Source: Apopatocola sp963618015
Lineage (GTDB): Bacteria; Bacillota; Clostridia; Oscillospirales; Oscillospiraceae
Reading direction: 5' to 3'
Assembly: GCA_963618015.1 (NCBI GenBank)
Contig: CAVEQS010000007.1
Span: 8,832 to 72,831, forward strand
DNA length: 64,000 bases
The first letter of the stretch is position 1, and each line of letters begins with the position of its first letter. Both the position numbers and the translations under genes were made by a program. The notes under the pieces were generated by a model that saw only the letters and a list, made by a program, of their open reading frames with translations, was not told where the DNA came from and did not search any database. This document shows positions 31,973-39,035 of this stretch, in pieces.

Positions 31973-32406
31973 AGATCCTCGTTATCAACGGCCCCAATCT
32001 GAATCTTCTCGGCGTGCGCGAGCCGGAGCTGTACGGGAAAAAGGACTTTGCCGCGCTTGAGGCATACATCCGCGAAGCCTGCCGGGAATATGGCGCGGAG
32101 TGCGAGCTCTTCCAGTCCAACCACGAGGGCGCGATCGTCGATGCGATCCAGTCCGCCCTCGGGCGGATGGACGGCATCGTCATCAACCCCGCGGCGTATA
32201 CGCACACGAGCGTTGCCATTCTCGACGCGCTCAAGGCCGTGGCGCTCCCGGCGGTGGAGGTGCATCTCACGGATATCAGCTCCCGCGAGAGCTTCCGCCA
32301 CGTGTCCTACGCCGGTATGGCGTGCGAAAAGACGTTCGCCGGGCTGGGCTTTGAGGGGTACCGGAAAGCGGTCGAATATCTTGTGAACCGGGGGAAAAAC
32401 GTATGA
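31969..32406 (+). CDS. aroQ: Type II 3-dehydroquinate dehydratase
   Basis: Dehydrates 3-dehydroquinate to 3-dehydroshikimate. 145 aa, normal for the dodecameric type II enzyme. Motifs: ILVINGPNLNLLGVREPELYG (catalytic Arg and the flexible-loop Tyr), ELFQSNHEGAIVD, INPAAYTHTSVAILDAL and VEVHLTDISSRESFRHVSY with the catalytic His. ATGA overlaps link it to aroEK upstream and to the aminotransferase downstream. Confidence 0.96.
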   Translation: MKILVINGPNLNLLGVREPELYGKKDFAALEAYIREACREYGAECELFQSNHEGAIVDAIQSALGRMDGIVINPAAYTHTSVAILDALKAVALPAVEVHLTDISSRESFRHVSYAGMACEKTFAGLGFEGYRKAVEYLVNRGKNV

Positions 32407-33599
32407 TCCCATCCGAAGTATACGCGCTCGGCGCATCCGGCAATCCCATCCGGGAGATCGCTGATTACGCCATGCGCCGTGCCGAGGAGGTCGGCGCGGA
32501 AAATGTTTACGATTTCAGCATCGGCTCGCCGAGCATCGCGCCGCCTGCAGCGGTGCAGGAAACGGCGCAGCGCCTTATGCAGGAAATGTCCCCCACGCAG
32601 CTGCACGCCTACAGCCCCGATCAGGGGCTGCCGGAGGTGCGCAGGGCCGTGGCGAATTATCTGAACGGGGCATTCTCCATGACGTACGCGCCGGAGGATA
32701 TCTATATGACGAGCGGCGCTTCCGCAGGGCTCGCCATTGGCTGCCGCGCGCTGCTCTCGCCGGGAGACGAGGCTATCACGCTCACACCGTATTTTTCCGA
32801 GTATCGCACCTATACCGAGGCGGCCGGCGGCATCATGCGCGAGGTGCCCTCCGAACCGGAGACGTTCCAGCTCGACTATGATGCATTTGCTGCGGCGGTA
32901 AATGAGAAAACGTGGCTCGTGATATTGAACTCTCCGAATAACCCTTCCGGCGTTGTGCTCGGGGAGGAGAGCGTGCGGAAGATCGCCGCGCTGCTCACCG
33001 CCCGCTCGGCGGAGTACGGCCACCCCATTTACATCCTTGCCGACGAGCCGTACCGCGATCTTGTCTACGACGGCGACGCCGTGCCGTACATCCCGGCCTA
33101 TTATGCCGACACGATCTACTGCTACTCATTCAGCAAATCGCTCTCGCTGCCGGGCGAGCGCGTCGGCTTTCTCGCCGTGCCGCCAGAGAGCAAAGACCGC
33201 GTCGCGCTTCGCGCCGCTGTTTCGGGTGCGGGGCGGATGTTGGGATATGTCTGCGCGCCGGTGCTCTTCCAGCGTGTGTGCGCCGCGTGCCTCGGCCAGA
33301 CGGGGGAGCTGCGCGAGTATAAGAAAAACCGCGATCTCATCTACGACGGCCTCACCGCGCTCGGCTTTTCCTGCGCGAAGCCGCAGGGGGCGTTCTATCT
33401 CTTCGTGAAGTCTCCGGAGGATGACGCGCGCGCTTTCTGCAAAAAGGCGATGGCGCATGACCTCCTGCTCGTGCCGGGCGACGATTTTGCCTGCCCGGGC
33501 TACGCCCGCCTGGCCTACTGCGTGCCGGAGGAGCGGCTGCGCCGTTCGCTGCCCGCGTTTGCCGCCCTTGCCGCGGAATACGGCTTGAAAGCCGAATAA
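32403..33599 (+). CDS. PLP-dependent class I aminotransferase (probable aromatic/prephenate aminotransferase)
   Basis: 398 aa fold-type I aminotransferase. Seen: DFSIGSPSIAPP, YSPDQGLPEVRRAVANYL, TSGASAGLAIGCRALLSPGDE, LNSPNNPSGVVL, ILADEPYRDLVYDG, and the PLP Lys in YSFSKSLSLPGERVGFLAV. The C-terminal GFSCAKPQGAFYLFVK holds the region before the substrate-binding Arg (GYARLAYCV). As last gene of the Phe/Tyr operon, coupled by ATGA to aroQ, it very probably transaminates phenylpyruvate and 4-hydroxyphenylpyruvate. Specificity cannot be proven from sequence. Confidence 0.9.
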   Translation: MIPSEVYALGASGNPIREIADYAMRRAEEVGAENVYDFSIGSPSIAPPAAVQETAQRLMQEMSPTQLHAYSPDQGLPEVRRAVANYLNGAFSMTYAPEDIYMTSGASAGLAIGCRALLSPGDEAITLTPYFSEYRTYTEAAGGIMREVPSEPETFQLDYDAFAAAVNEKTWLVILNSPNNPSGVVLGEESVRKIAALLTARSAEYGHPIYILADEPYRDLVYDGDAVPYIPAYYADTIYCYSFSKSLSLPGERVGFLAVPPESKDRVALRAAVSGAGRMLGYVCAPVLFQRVCAACLGQTGELREYKKNRDLIYDGLTALGFSCAKPQGAFYLFVKSPEDDARAFCKKAMAHDLLLVPGDDFACPGYARLAYCVPEERLRRSLPAFAALAAEYGLKAE

Positions 33600-33618
33600 G
33601 CCAAAGAAAAAGAAAAGG

Positions 33619-33646
33619 CCGTGCCTCTCGAGATCGGGAGGCACGG
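33619..33646. terminator. Bidirectional terminator closing the aromatic operon
   Basis: A 9-bp stem (CCGTGCCTC at 33619-33627 with 33638-33646). It is followed by a T-run on the plus strand and by CCTTTTCTTTTT on the minus strand, so it also serves the helicase gene. Confidence 0.88.
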
Positions 33647-33653
33647 TCAATTT

Positions 33654-35873
33654 TTACCACCGCTTTGGGCGGCGGAGTGCGTCAATTTTGCGGTAACAGT
33701 CCTTGCAGAGCCGCCCGCTCTGATGGAGCGGGAGCGCCGCGCCGCAGCGCGCGCAGAAGCGGATGTTGTTTTTGAGATTATAAAGCAGGATCTGGTTGAT
33801 GCTCTCGGCAGCGTCCTCGCGCTTTTCGTAGATCGCGTCGCGGTCGACCGGGCAGCCGAACGCCTTGGAGAACGAAAAATAGAGATCGAGCTTCCGGCAG
33901 TATTGCTCCAGCTGCGGGAGCGTGGGCGAATGCCCCTCGGGAAGCTCCGGGCAGGAGAGCGGCTGGCCCTCCTTGAATGCCCGCAGAAACGAGAAGAACA
34001 GCTCCAACAGCTCCTCCTCCGTTTCGTCGAACGGAATGTTCGCGCACCGCAGCTCCTGCTCGCGCGTGAGCGAAAAGCCCTCCTGCCGCACCTTGCCGAT
34101 GAGCGTGATATACCGGCTGACGTCGAGCTTTACATACGGCGCAACGGTCGGCATTTTGTTCCATTCGGTCAGCACCTCTAAAAGATCGTGCTCCACCTGC
34201 AATACGAGCTCGGAAAAACCGGCCACGGCGGTCTCGAGCGGCGGCACGCCCGCTTCCAGCCCCTCGCGGATAAAGTCCAGATTCTCCGTGGCGCCGACGT
34301 AGCCCTTGTCGTACATGCCGTAGCGCCCGGCGCGCCCGGCGATCTGCTGGATCTCCGCGGGCTTTAAGTCGCGCCGCTCCACGCCGTCAAACTTGCGCGT
34401 ATCGAGAAAGATCACACGCCGGATGGGGAGATTGAGCCCCATGCCGATGGCGTCGGTCGAGACGACATACTGCATCCGCCCCTCGAGAAAGCCCTCCATT
34501 TGCCGCCGCCGCGTGGAGTAAGGGAGCGCGCCGTAGATGATGGCGGGCTCCTTGCCGTGCGCGCGAAGATCCTCGGCCACGGAGAGCACGCCGAGCTTCG
34601 AGAATGTGATGAGTGCGTCGCCGGGTTTTACGTCGTCAAAATCGATTTCCCGGCGCATGCACACAAGCGGCGTTTTGCGAAGATGCCGGACTTCCTCCCA
34701 CGTGTCGCCGGTGCTTTCAATGATGCGGATCAAAAGATCGCGTGCCTCCGGTGCGGCGCAGAGATGAACCTCCGGCGCGAGAACGCCGAGAATGGCGCGT
34801 GTCCACGCAAAGCCGCGCTCCCTATCGGCTATCATCTGGCACTCGTCGATCACCGCCACGTCGTACCGCGCGGAGAGATCGAGCTTTTCCGCCGTGGCGG
34901 CAACGTGGGTGTCCCCCTCGCGGCGGTCTTCTTCCTCACCGGTCGTGAGCGAACAGGCCACGCCAAAATCGAGCAGCCGCTCCTGCGCTTCGAGCGCGAG
35001 CAGACGGAGCGGGGCGAGATATACGCCCGTTTTCGCCCGGCGGAGCTTTTCAAACCCGGCGTAGGTCTTGCCGGTGTTCGTGCCGCCGATGTGGAGGATA
35101 AAGCGGCGCTGCATGGCGCGTGCCTCGGGATATTCGTCCTTCGGGTTGAGCGCAACGAGAAGCTTCAAGCTGGAACGGATGGCGCGCGGGATATAAAAGA
35201 CCGAGTAGAGATAGGAAAGCGGATGCTGCAAAAGCTCCTGCACAGGGAACGAACCCTTTTCGAGAAGCCCCTCGATGTTCGCCTCCGGCTGCGCGGCGGT
35301 GAAGGCGGCGATACCACGCGCGCTGATGGCAAGCAGCACCGCAGTATACCGTGCCGCGAGCCTCCCGGCAATTGGGGAAGTCGTGTTCGCGCCGAGCCAC
35401 GGCGCGGCGGTCACGAACCGGCGGAGCGTTGCGCTGAGCGGTTCACGCCCGCTTCCGTTCTCCAGATGCAGAAAGTGTTCAATATAGCTGATGCTCTGCC
35501 CCGGCCGCAGTCTCTTGGCAAAGCCGACCGCCGGAATCTGGCGGAGGAATGCTTCGTGGTAGCGCGCGGCGAGCGCGGCTTCCTGACACTCCGGCAGCGC
35601 GGCAGTGTCCCAGGCATTCTGCAAAAGCTGCGCCGCCGCAGCGAGAGCCACGTTGTCCGGTACGTTCTCAATGTTTTCCGTAGACGCCGCGCGCAGCGAG
35701 CGGAAGCTCTCGCTCTGCTCGGCGCGCTGGATATCGTCCATGTGCCAGGCGCGCACGCGGCGGCCATTCCGGTAGAGCCGCTGCGGCTTCGGCAGAAGCG
35801 AGGCAATCAGCTCCTCCGTCCAGCCGCGGCTTTTAAGCGTGCCCGCCGTCCATAATTTCGTATTTTTGCTCAC
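33654..35873 (-). CDS. Suv3-like RNA helicase with C-terminal zinc ribbon
   Basis: 739 aa superfamily 2 helicase. Motif I is HIGGTNTGKTY (residues about 261-271), motif II VIDECQMI (about 341-348), motif V VSTDAIGMGLNLPIRRVIF and motif VI IQQIAGRAGRYG. This DECQ/GxTNxGKT combination is that of Suv3, the mitochondrial degradosome helicase, rather than of bacterial DEAD-box proteins. Residues 1-250 are an uncharacterised helical domain. The C-terminus has CARCG and CKDCY, a probable zinc ribbon. GTG start with AAGGAG 11 bases upstream. It probably unwinds structured RNA or RNA/DNA hybrids. It is a single gene. Confidence 0.88.
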   Translation of the reverse strand: MSKNTKLWTAGTLKSRGWTEELIASLLPKPQRLYRNGRRVRAWHMDDIQRAEQSESFRSLRAASTENIENVPDNVALAAAAQLLQNAWDTAALPECQEAALAARYHEAFLRQIPAVGFAKRLRPGQSISYIEHFLHLENGSGREPLSATLRRFVTAAPWLGANTTSPIAGRLAARYTAVLLAISARGIAAFTAAQPEANIEGLLEKGSFPVQELLQHPLSYLYSVFYIPRAIRSSLKLLVALNPKDEYPEARAMQRRFILHIGGTNTGKTYAGFEKLRRAKTGVYLAPLRLLALEAQERLLDFGVACSLTTGEEEDRREGDTHVAATAEKLDLSARYDVAVIDECQMIADRERGFAWTRAILGVLAPEVHLCAAPEARDLLIRIIESTGDTWEEVRHLRKTPLVCMRREIDFDDVKPGDALITFSKLGVLSVAEDLRAHGKEPAIIYGALPYSTRRRQMEGFLEGRMQYVVSTDAIGMGLNLPIRRVIFLDTRKFDGVERRDLKPAEIQQIAGRAGRYGMYDKGYVGATENLDFIREGLEAGVPPLETAVAGFSELVLQVEHDLLEVLTEWNKMPTVAPYVKLDVSRYITLIGKVRQEGFSLTREQELRCANIPFDETEEELLELFFSFLRAFKEGQPLSCPELPEGHSPTLPQLEQYCRKLDLYFSFSKAFGCPVDRDAIYEKREDAAESINQILLYNLKNNIRFCARCGAALPLHQSGRLCKDCYRKIDALRRPKRW

Positions 35874-35943
35874 GTGTATTCTTACTCCTTAATCATTCGG
35901 AAATACTATACCAGATTTTTTCGAGGCGGGCAAGGCAAAGGAC

Positions 35944-35984
35944 TTGACAGACACGATGGATTGTGTATAATGAGCATACACAAT
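35944..35984 (+). promoter_or_regulatory. Promoter overlapped by a 25-bp palindromic GntR operator
   Basis: TTGACA (35944-35949), 16-base spacer, TATAAT (35966-35971). The palindrome ATTGTGTAT (35960-35968), 7 bases, ATACACAAT (35976-35984) is perfect over nine bases per arm and covers the -10 box and start point. The operon encodes its own YtrA-type GntR protein, the likely repressor at this site. Confidence 0.8.
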
Positions 35985-36011
35985 AATTCATCCAACAGGG
36001 AGGAATGCGCG

Positions 36012-36860
36012 ATGGAGCTTTTGTCCGTGCGCGATCTTTGCAAAACGTATCCGGGGTTTACGCTGGATCATGTCTCGTTCTCTTTGGAGAGCGGGTATAT
36101 CATGGGGTTCATCGGCCGTAACGGCGCGGGAAAAACGACGACGCTCAAGAGCATGCTCGGTCTCGTCCACCCGGACGGCGGCACGGTGGAGATGTTTGGC
36201 ATGGATCTCCGGGAAAACGAATCGGCCTGCCGCCAGCAGCTCGGCATTGTGCTGGGCGACGCGCGGTATTATGGCTCCAAGCGCCTGCGCGACGTTGCGG
36301 CGGTCACGGCGCGGTTTTATGAGCATTGGGACGATGCTGCCTACCGGGAATATATGAAGCGCTTCTCGCTTGACGAGACGAAGCGCGTGCGCGAGCTCTC
36401 TACCGGCATGTGGGTAAAGTTCACGCTGGCGCTCGCTCTCTCACACGGCGCGCGCCTTCTCGTTCTCGACGAGCCGACGAGCGGACTCGATCCCGTGAGC
36501 CGCGACGAGCTTCTGGACATTTTCCGCGACACGGTCGCGAACGGGGAACGCAGCATTCTGTTCTCCACGCATATTATATCCGATCTTGAAAAGTGCGCCG
36601 ACCTCATCACGTACATCCACGGCGGAAAGATCCTCACGAGCACCGACCGCGATACCTTCACCGATACTTACCGCAAGGTGACCGGCAGCCGGGACGAGCT
36701 GACGGACGCCGTGAAGGAGAGTGCCATCGGCCTTCGCGAGCAGAGCTTCGGCTTTGAAGCGATGATGAAAACGGAGGACGCTCTCGCGTCCGGTCTTGCA
36801 TCGGAGCCCATCGGTATGGAGGACATCATGGTGCACATCGAAAGGGAGGGGAGAGAATGA
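36012..36860 (+). CDS. ABC transporter ATP-binding protein (YtrB-like)
   Basis: 282 aa from ATG 36012 (AGGGAGGAATGCGCG upstream). ATPase of an ABC-2 type exporter. Walker A is GRNGAGKTTTLKSML, the Q-loop region reads LGIVLGDARYYGSKRLRD, the signature is ELSTGMWVKFTLALALSHG (a non-standard LSTGM in place of LSGGQ, common in YtrB-like proteins), and Walker B is LLVLDEPTSGLDPVSRDEL with the H-loop STHI. The last 75 residues form an extra C-terminal domain. It overlaps the permease gene by ATGA. Confidence 0.9.
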   Translation: MELLSVRDLCKTYPGFTLDHVSFSLESGYIMGFIGRNGAGKTTTLKSMLGLVHPDGGTVEMFGMDLRENESACRQQLGIVLGDARYYGSKRLRDVAAVTARFYEHWDDAAYREYMKRFSLDETKRVRELSTGMWVKFTLALALSHGARLLVLDEPTSGLDPVSRDELLDIFRDTVANGERSILFSTHIISDLEKCADLITYIHGGKILTSTDRDTFTDTYRKVTGSRDELTDAVKESAIGLREQSFGFEAMMKTEDALASGLASEPIGMEDIMVHIEREGRE

Positions 36861-37510
36861 AAAATCTGCTGTATAAGGAGTTCCGGCTCGCCATCCATCC
36901 GACGGTATACATCTTCTTCCTGCTCACGGCGCTGCTGCTCGTGCCGTCGTACCCCTATTATGTCAGCTTTTTTTATCTGATGCTCGGCGTGTTCCTCACG
37001 TTTAAGACGAACCGCGCCGAGAACGATATTTTCTATTCGGCGCTCCTGCCGGTGCGCAAGGGCGACGTTGTCCGCGCCCGCGTGCTCACCGTGGCGCTGC
37101 TGGAGCTTGCTAACATCCTCATCGCCATCCCGTTCGCGATCCTCTCCGCAAAAATCAACCCCGCGGGGGGCAATAACGCCGGCATCGAGCCGAATGTGGC
37201 GTTCTTCGGCCTGTCACTTTTGATGTACGGCGGCTTCAACCTCATTTTCTTCCCGGTGTTCTATAAGACCGGCCGCAGCGAGGGCAAGGCGTTCCTCTGG
37301 GGCGGCGTGTTCACGTTTTTGTATATCATCGTCGTGGAATCGCTCGCGCAGTACATCCCTTCGCCGGTCAGCGCGTATCTCGATACCTTGGAGAAGAGCG
37401 CGCAGCTGCGCCAGCTCCCGGTGCTGTTCGCCGGGATCATCCTCTGGGTTGTGTTCACGCTGCTCTCGGCGAAGATCAGCGCCGAGCGGTTTGAAAAGGT
37501 GGATCTGTGA
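36857..37510 (+). CDS. ABC-2 family permease
   Basis: 217 aa with about six hydrophobic segments: IHPTVYIFFLLTALLLVPS, FFYLMLGVFLTFK, LLELANILIAIPFAIL, FFGLSLLMYGGFNLIFFPVF, FLWGGVFTFLYIIVVE and LFAGIILWVVFTLLSA. The start MKNLLYKEFRLAI and the DIFYSALLPVRKGDVVRAR loop are typical of the ABC2_membrane_5 type that partners with YtrB-like ATPases. It is coupled by ATGA upstream and GTGA downstream. The exported compound is unknown; in related systems the link is to cell-wall antibiotics. Confidence 0.88.
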   Translation: MKNLLYKEFRLAIHPTVYIFFLLTALLLVPSYPYYVSFFYLMLGVFLTFKTNRAENDIFYSALLPVRKGDVVRARVLTVALLELANILIAIPFAILSAKINPAGGNNAGIEPNVAFFGLSLLMYGGFNLIFFPVFYKTGRSEGKAFLWGGVFTFLYIIVVESLAQYIPSPVSAYLDTLEKSAQLRQLPVLFAGIILWVVFTLLSAKISAERFEKVDL

Positions 37511-37887
37511 AGCTGACCGTGACGAATACATCGCCGCTGCCGCTCTACCGGCAGATGTACGACCAGCTCGCCGCGCAGATATTGCGTGGGGAGATCGCGC
37601 CCGGTGAGGTGCTGCCGCCGATACGGACCGTGGCGCAGGAGCTGTCGGTCAGTCTCATTTCGGTGCGCCGCGCCTGGGAAGAATTGGAGCGGGACGGGTT
37701 TATCCACACCGCTGTCGGGCGCGGGACGTTTGCCGCCGCGCTCGGGGAAGAGGACAAGGCGGCCATGCGCCGTGCCATTTTAAAAGAAAAGCTCACCGAC
37801 GCCGCGCAGTTCTGCGCGGCTGTCGGCGCGTCCGGAGAGGAAGCGGCGGCGCTGCTGCGCGAGCTGATGAAGGAGGAAAACGCATGA
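37507..37887 (+). CDS. GntR family regulator, YtrA subfamily
   Basis: 126 aa, GTG start overlapping the permease stop. The winged helix domain is PLYRQMYDQLAAQILRGEIAPGEVLPPIRTVAQELSVSLISVRRAWEELERDGFI (visible in parts), followed by a short helical tail of about 45 residues. There is no large effector domain, which defines the YtrA subfamily and usually means control of an adjacent ABC exporter. The 25-bp palindrome over the operon promoter is its probable binding site. It is coupled to asparaginase by ATGA. Confidence 0.92.
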   Translation: MKLTVTNTSPLPLYRQMYDQLAAQILRGEIAPGEVLPPIRTVAQELSVSLISVRRAWEELERDGFIHTAVGRGTFAAALGEEDKAAMRRAILKEKLTDAAQFCAAVGASGEEAAALLRELMKEENA

Positions 37888-38876
37888 GCAAAAAACTGCT
37901 GCTGATCGCCACCGGAGGCACGATCGCCTCGCGCCCGGCGGAGGACGGTCTTACGCCGGAACTGACAAGCGAAGAGCTTCTGCAATGCATCCCGGAGGTG
38001 CGTTCTCTCTGCGAGATCGACACGGTGCAGCCCTTTAATCTGGACAGCACAAACATGCGCCCGCAAAATTGGGTCGAGCTCGCGAAGATCATCCGGGAAA
38101 AATACGAGGAGTACGACGGCTTTGTCATCACCCACGGCACCGATACAATGGCCTACGCCGCCGCGACGCTCTATTATCTCATCCAAAACAGCCCGAAGCC
38201 GGTCGTCCTGACCGGCTCGCAGGTATCTATCTACGCGCGCGATACCGACGCACGGGAAAATCTGCGCAACGCGATCACCTATGCCGCCGATGACGATGCC
38301 TGCGGCATCCATCTCGTGTTCGACAACAAGGTCATCTGTGCCAACCGCGCGCAGAAAACGCGCACACGCAGCTTCAACGCCTTTTCGAGCATTGATTACC
38401 CGGAGGTCGCCGTCATCCGCGGCGGCGAGGTGCGCTATTATATCCGGGAGTCGTTCCCCGGCCCGGCGCGGTTTTATGAGGCGCTCGACAGCCGCGTCTG
38501 TGTCATCAAGCTCATCCCCGGTATGGAGCCCGGCATTCTGGACTATGTTGCCGAGCACGCCCACGCCGTCATCATCGAAAGCTTCGGCGTCGGCGGCGTG
38601 CCGTATTACGATAACGACGAGTTCACCGAGAAGATCGGCCACCTCCTGCGAAACCATGTGAAGGTCATCTTCACCACGCAGGTTTCCCACGAGGGGAGCG
38701 ACATGGAGCTCTACCGCGTGGGCTTTCGCATCAAGAAAAAGTACGAGCTGCTCGAGGCCTACACCATGACGACCGAGGCGGTCGTTGCCAAGGTTGAGTG
38801 GGCGCTCGCTAATGCCAAAGACGACGCGGAGTTCCGCCAGCTCTTCCTCACCCCCGTCGGCAACGACCGGCTCTAA
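37884..38876 (+). CDS. ansA: Type I (cytoplasmic) L-asparaginase
   Basis: Hydrolyses L-asparagine to aspartate and ammonia. 330 aa without a signal peptide. Both catalytic threonine motifs are present: IATGGTIAS (Thr13) and VITHGTDTMAYAA. Also seen: VVLTGSQVSIYARDTDARENL and FDNKVICANRAQKTRT. It is the last gene of the GntR-controlled ABC operon, with a 4-base overlap, an unusual place for this enzyme. Confidence 0.94.
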   Translation: MSKKLLLIATGGTIASRPAEDGLTPELTSEELLQCIPEVRSLCEIDTVQPFNLDSTNMRPQNWVELAKIIREKYEEYDGFVITHGTDTMAYAAATLYYLIQNSPKPVVLTGSQVSIYARDTDARENLRNAITYAADDDACGIHLVFDNKVICANRAQKTRTRSFNAFSSIDYPEVAVIRGGEVRYYIRESFPGPARFYEALDSRVCVIKLIPGMEPGILDYVAEHAHAVIIESFGVGGVPYYDNDEFTEKIGHLLRNHVKVIFTTQVSHEGSDMELYRVGFRIKKKYELLEAYTMTTEAVVAKVEWALANAKDDAEFRQLFLTPVGNDRL

Positions 38877-38889
38877 AAAAACGTGTTAC

Positions 38890-38920
38890 CGCCCGAAGGC
38901 TTTGTCCTCCGGGCGTTTTC
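38890..38920 (+). terminator. Terminator after asparaginase
   Basis: Stem CGCCCGAAGG (38890-38899) with CCTCCGGGCG (38906-38915), one mismatch, followed by TTTTCCCTTTTT. Confidence 0.85.
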
Positions 38921-38977
38921 CCTTTTTAAGAATGCTCTTATATGACTTTTAGGATTTTGTTAAATATTTTCTTTCGG

Positions 38978-39006
38978 TTGAAATAACGCCTCTCAGCATG
39001 TAAAAT
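38978..39006 (+). promoter_or_regulatory. Sigma-A promoter of the glycosidase genes
   Basis: TTGAAA (38978-38983), 17-base spacer, TAAAAT (39001-39006), 29 bases before the GH2 start. TTCGGAGG is the ribosome site in between. Confidence 0.7.
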
Positions 39007-39035
39007 AAAAGAAGTAATTTTTTCGGAGGAACGCC

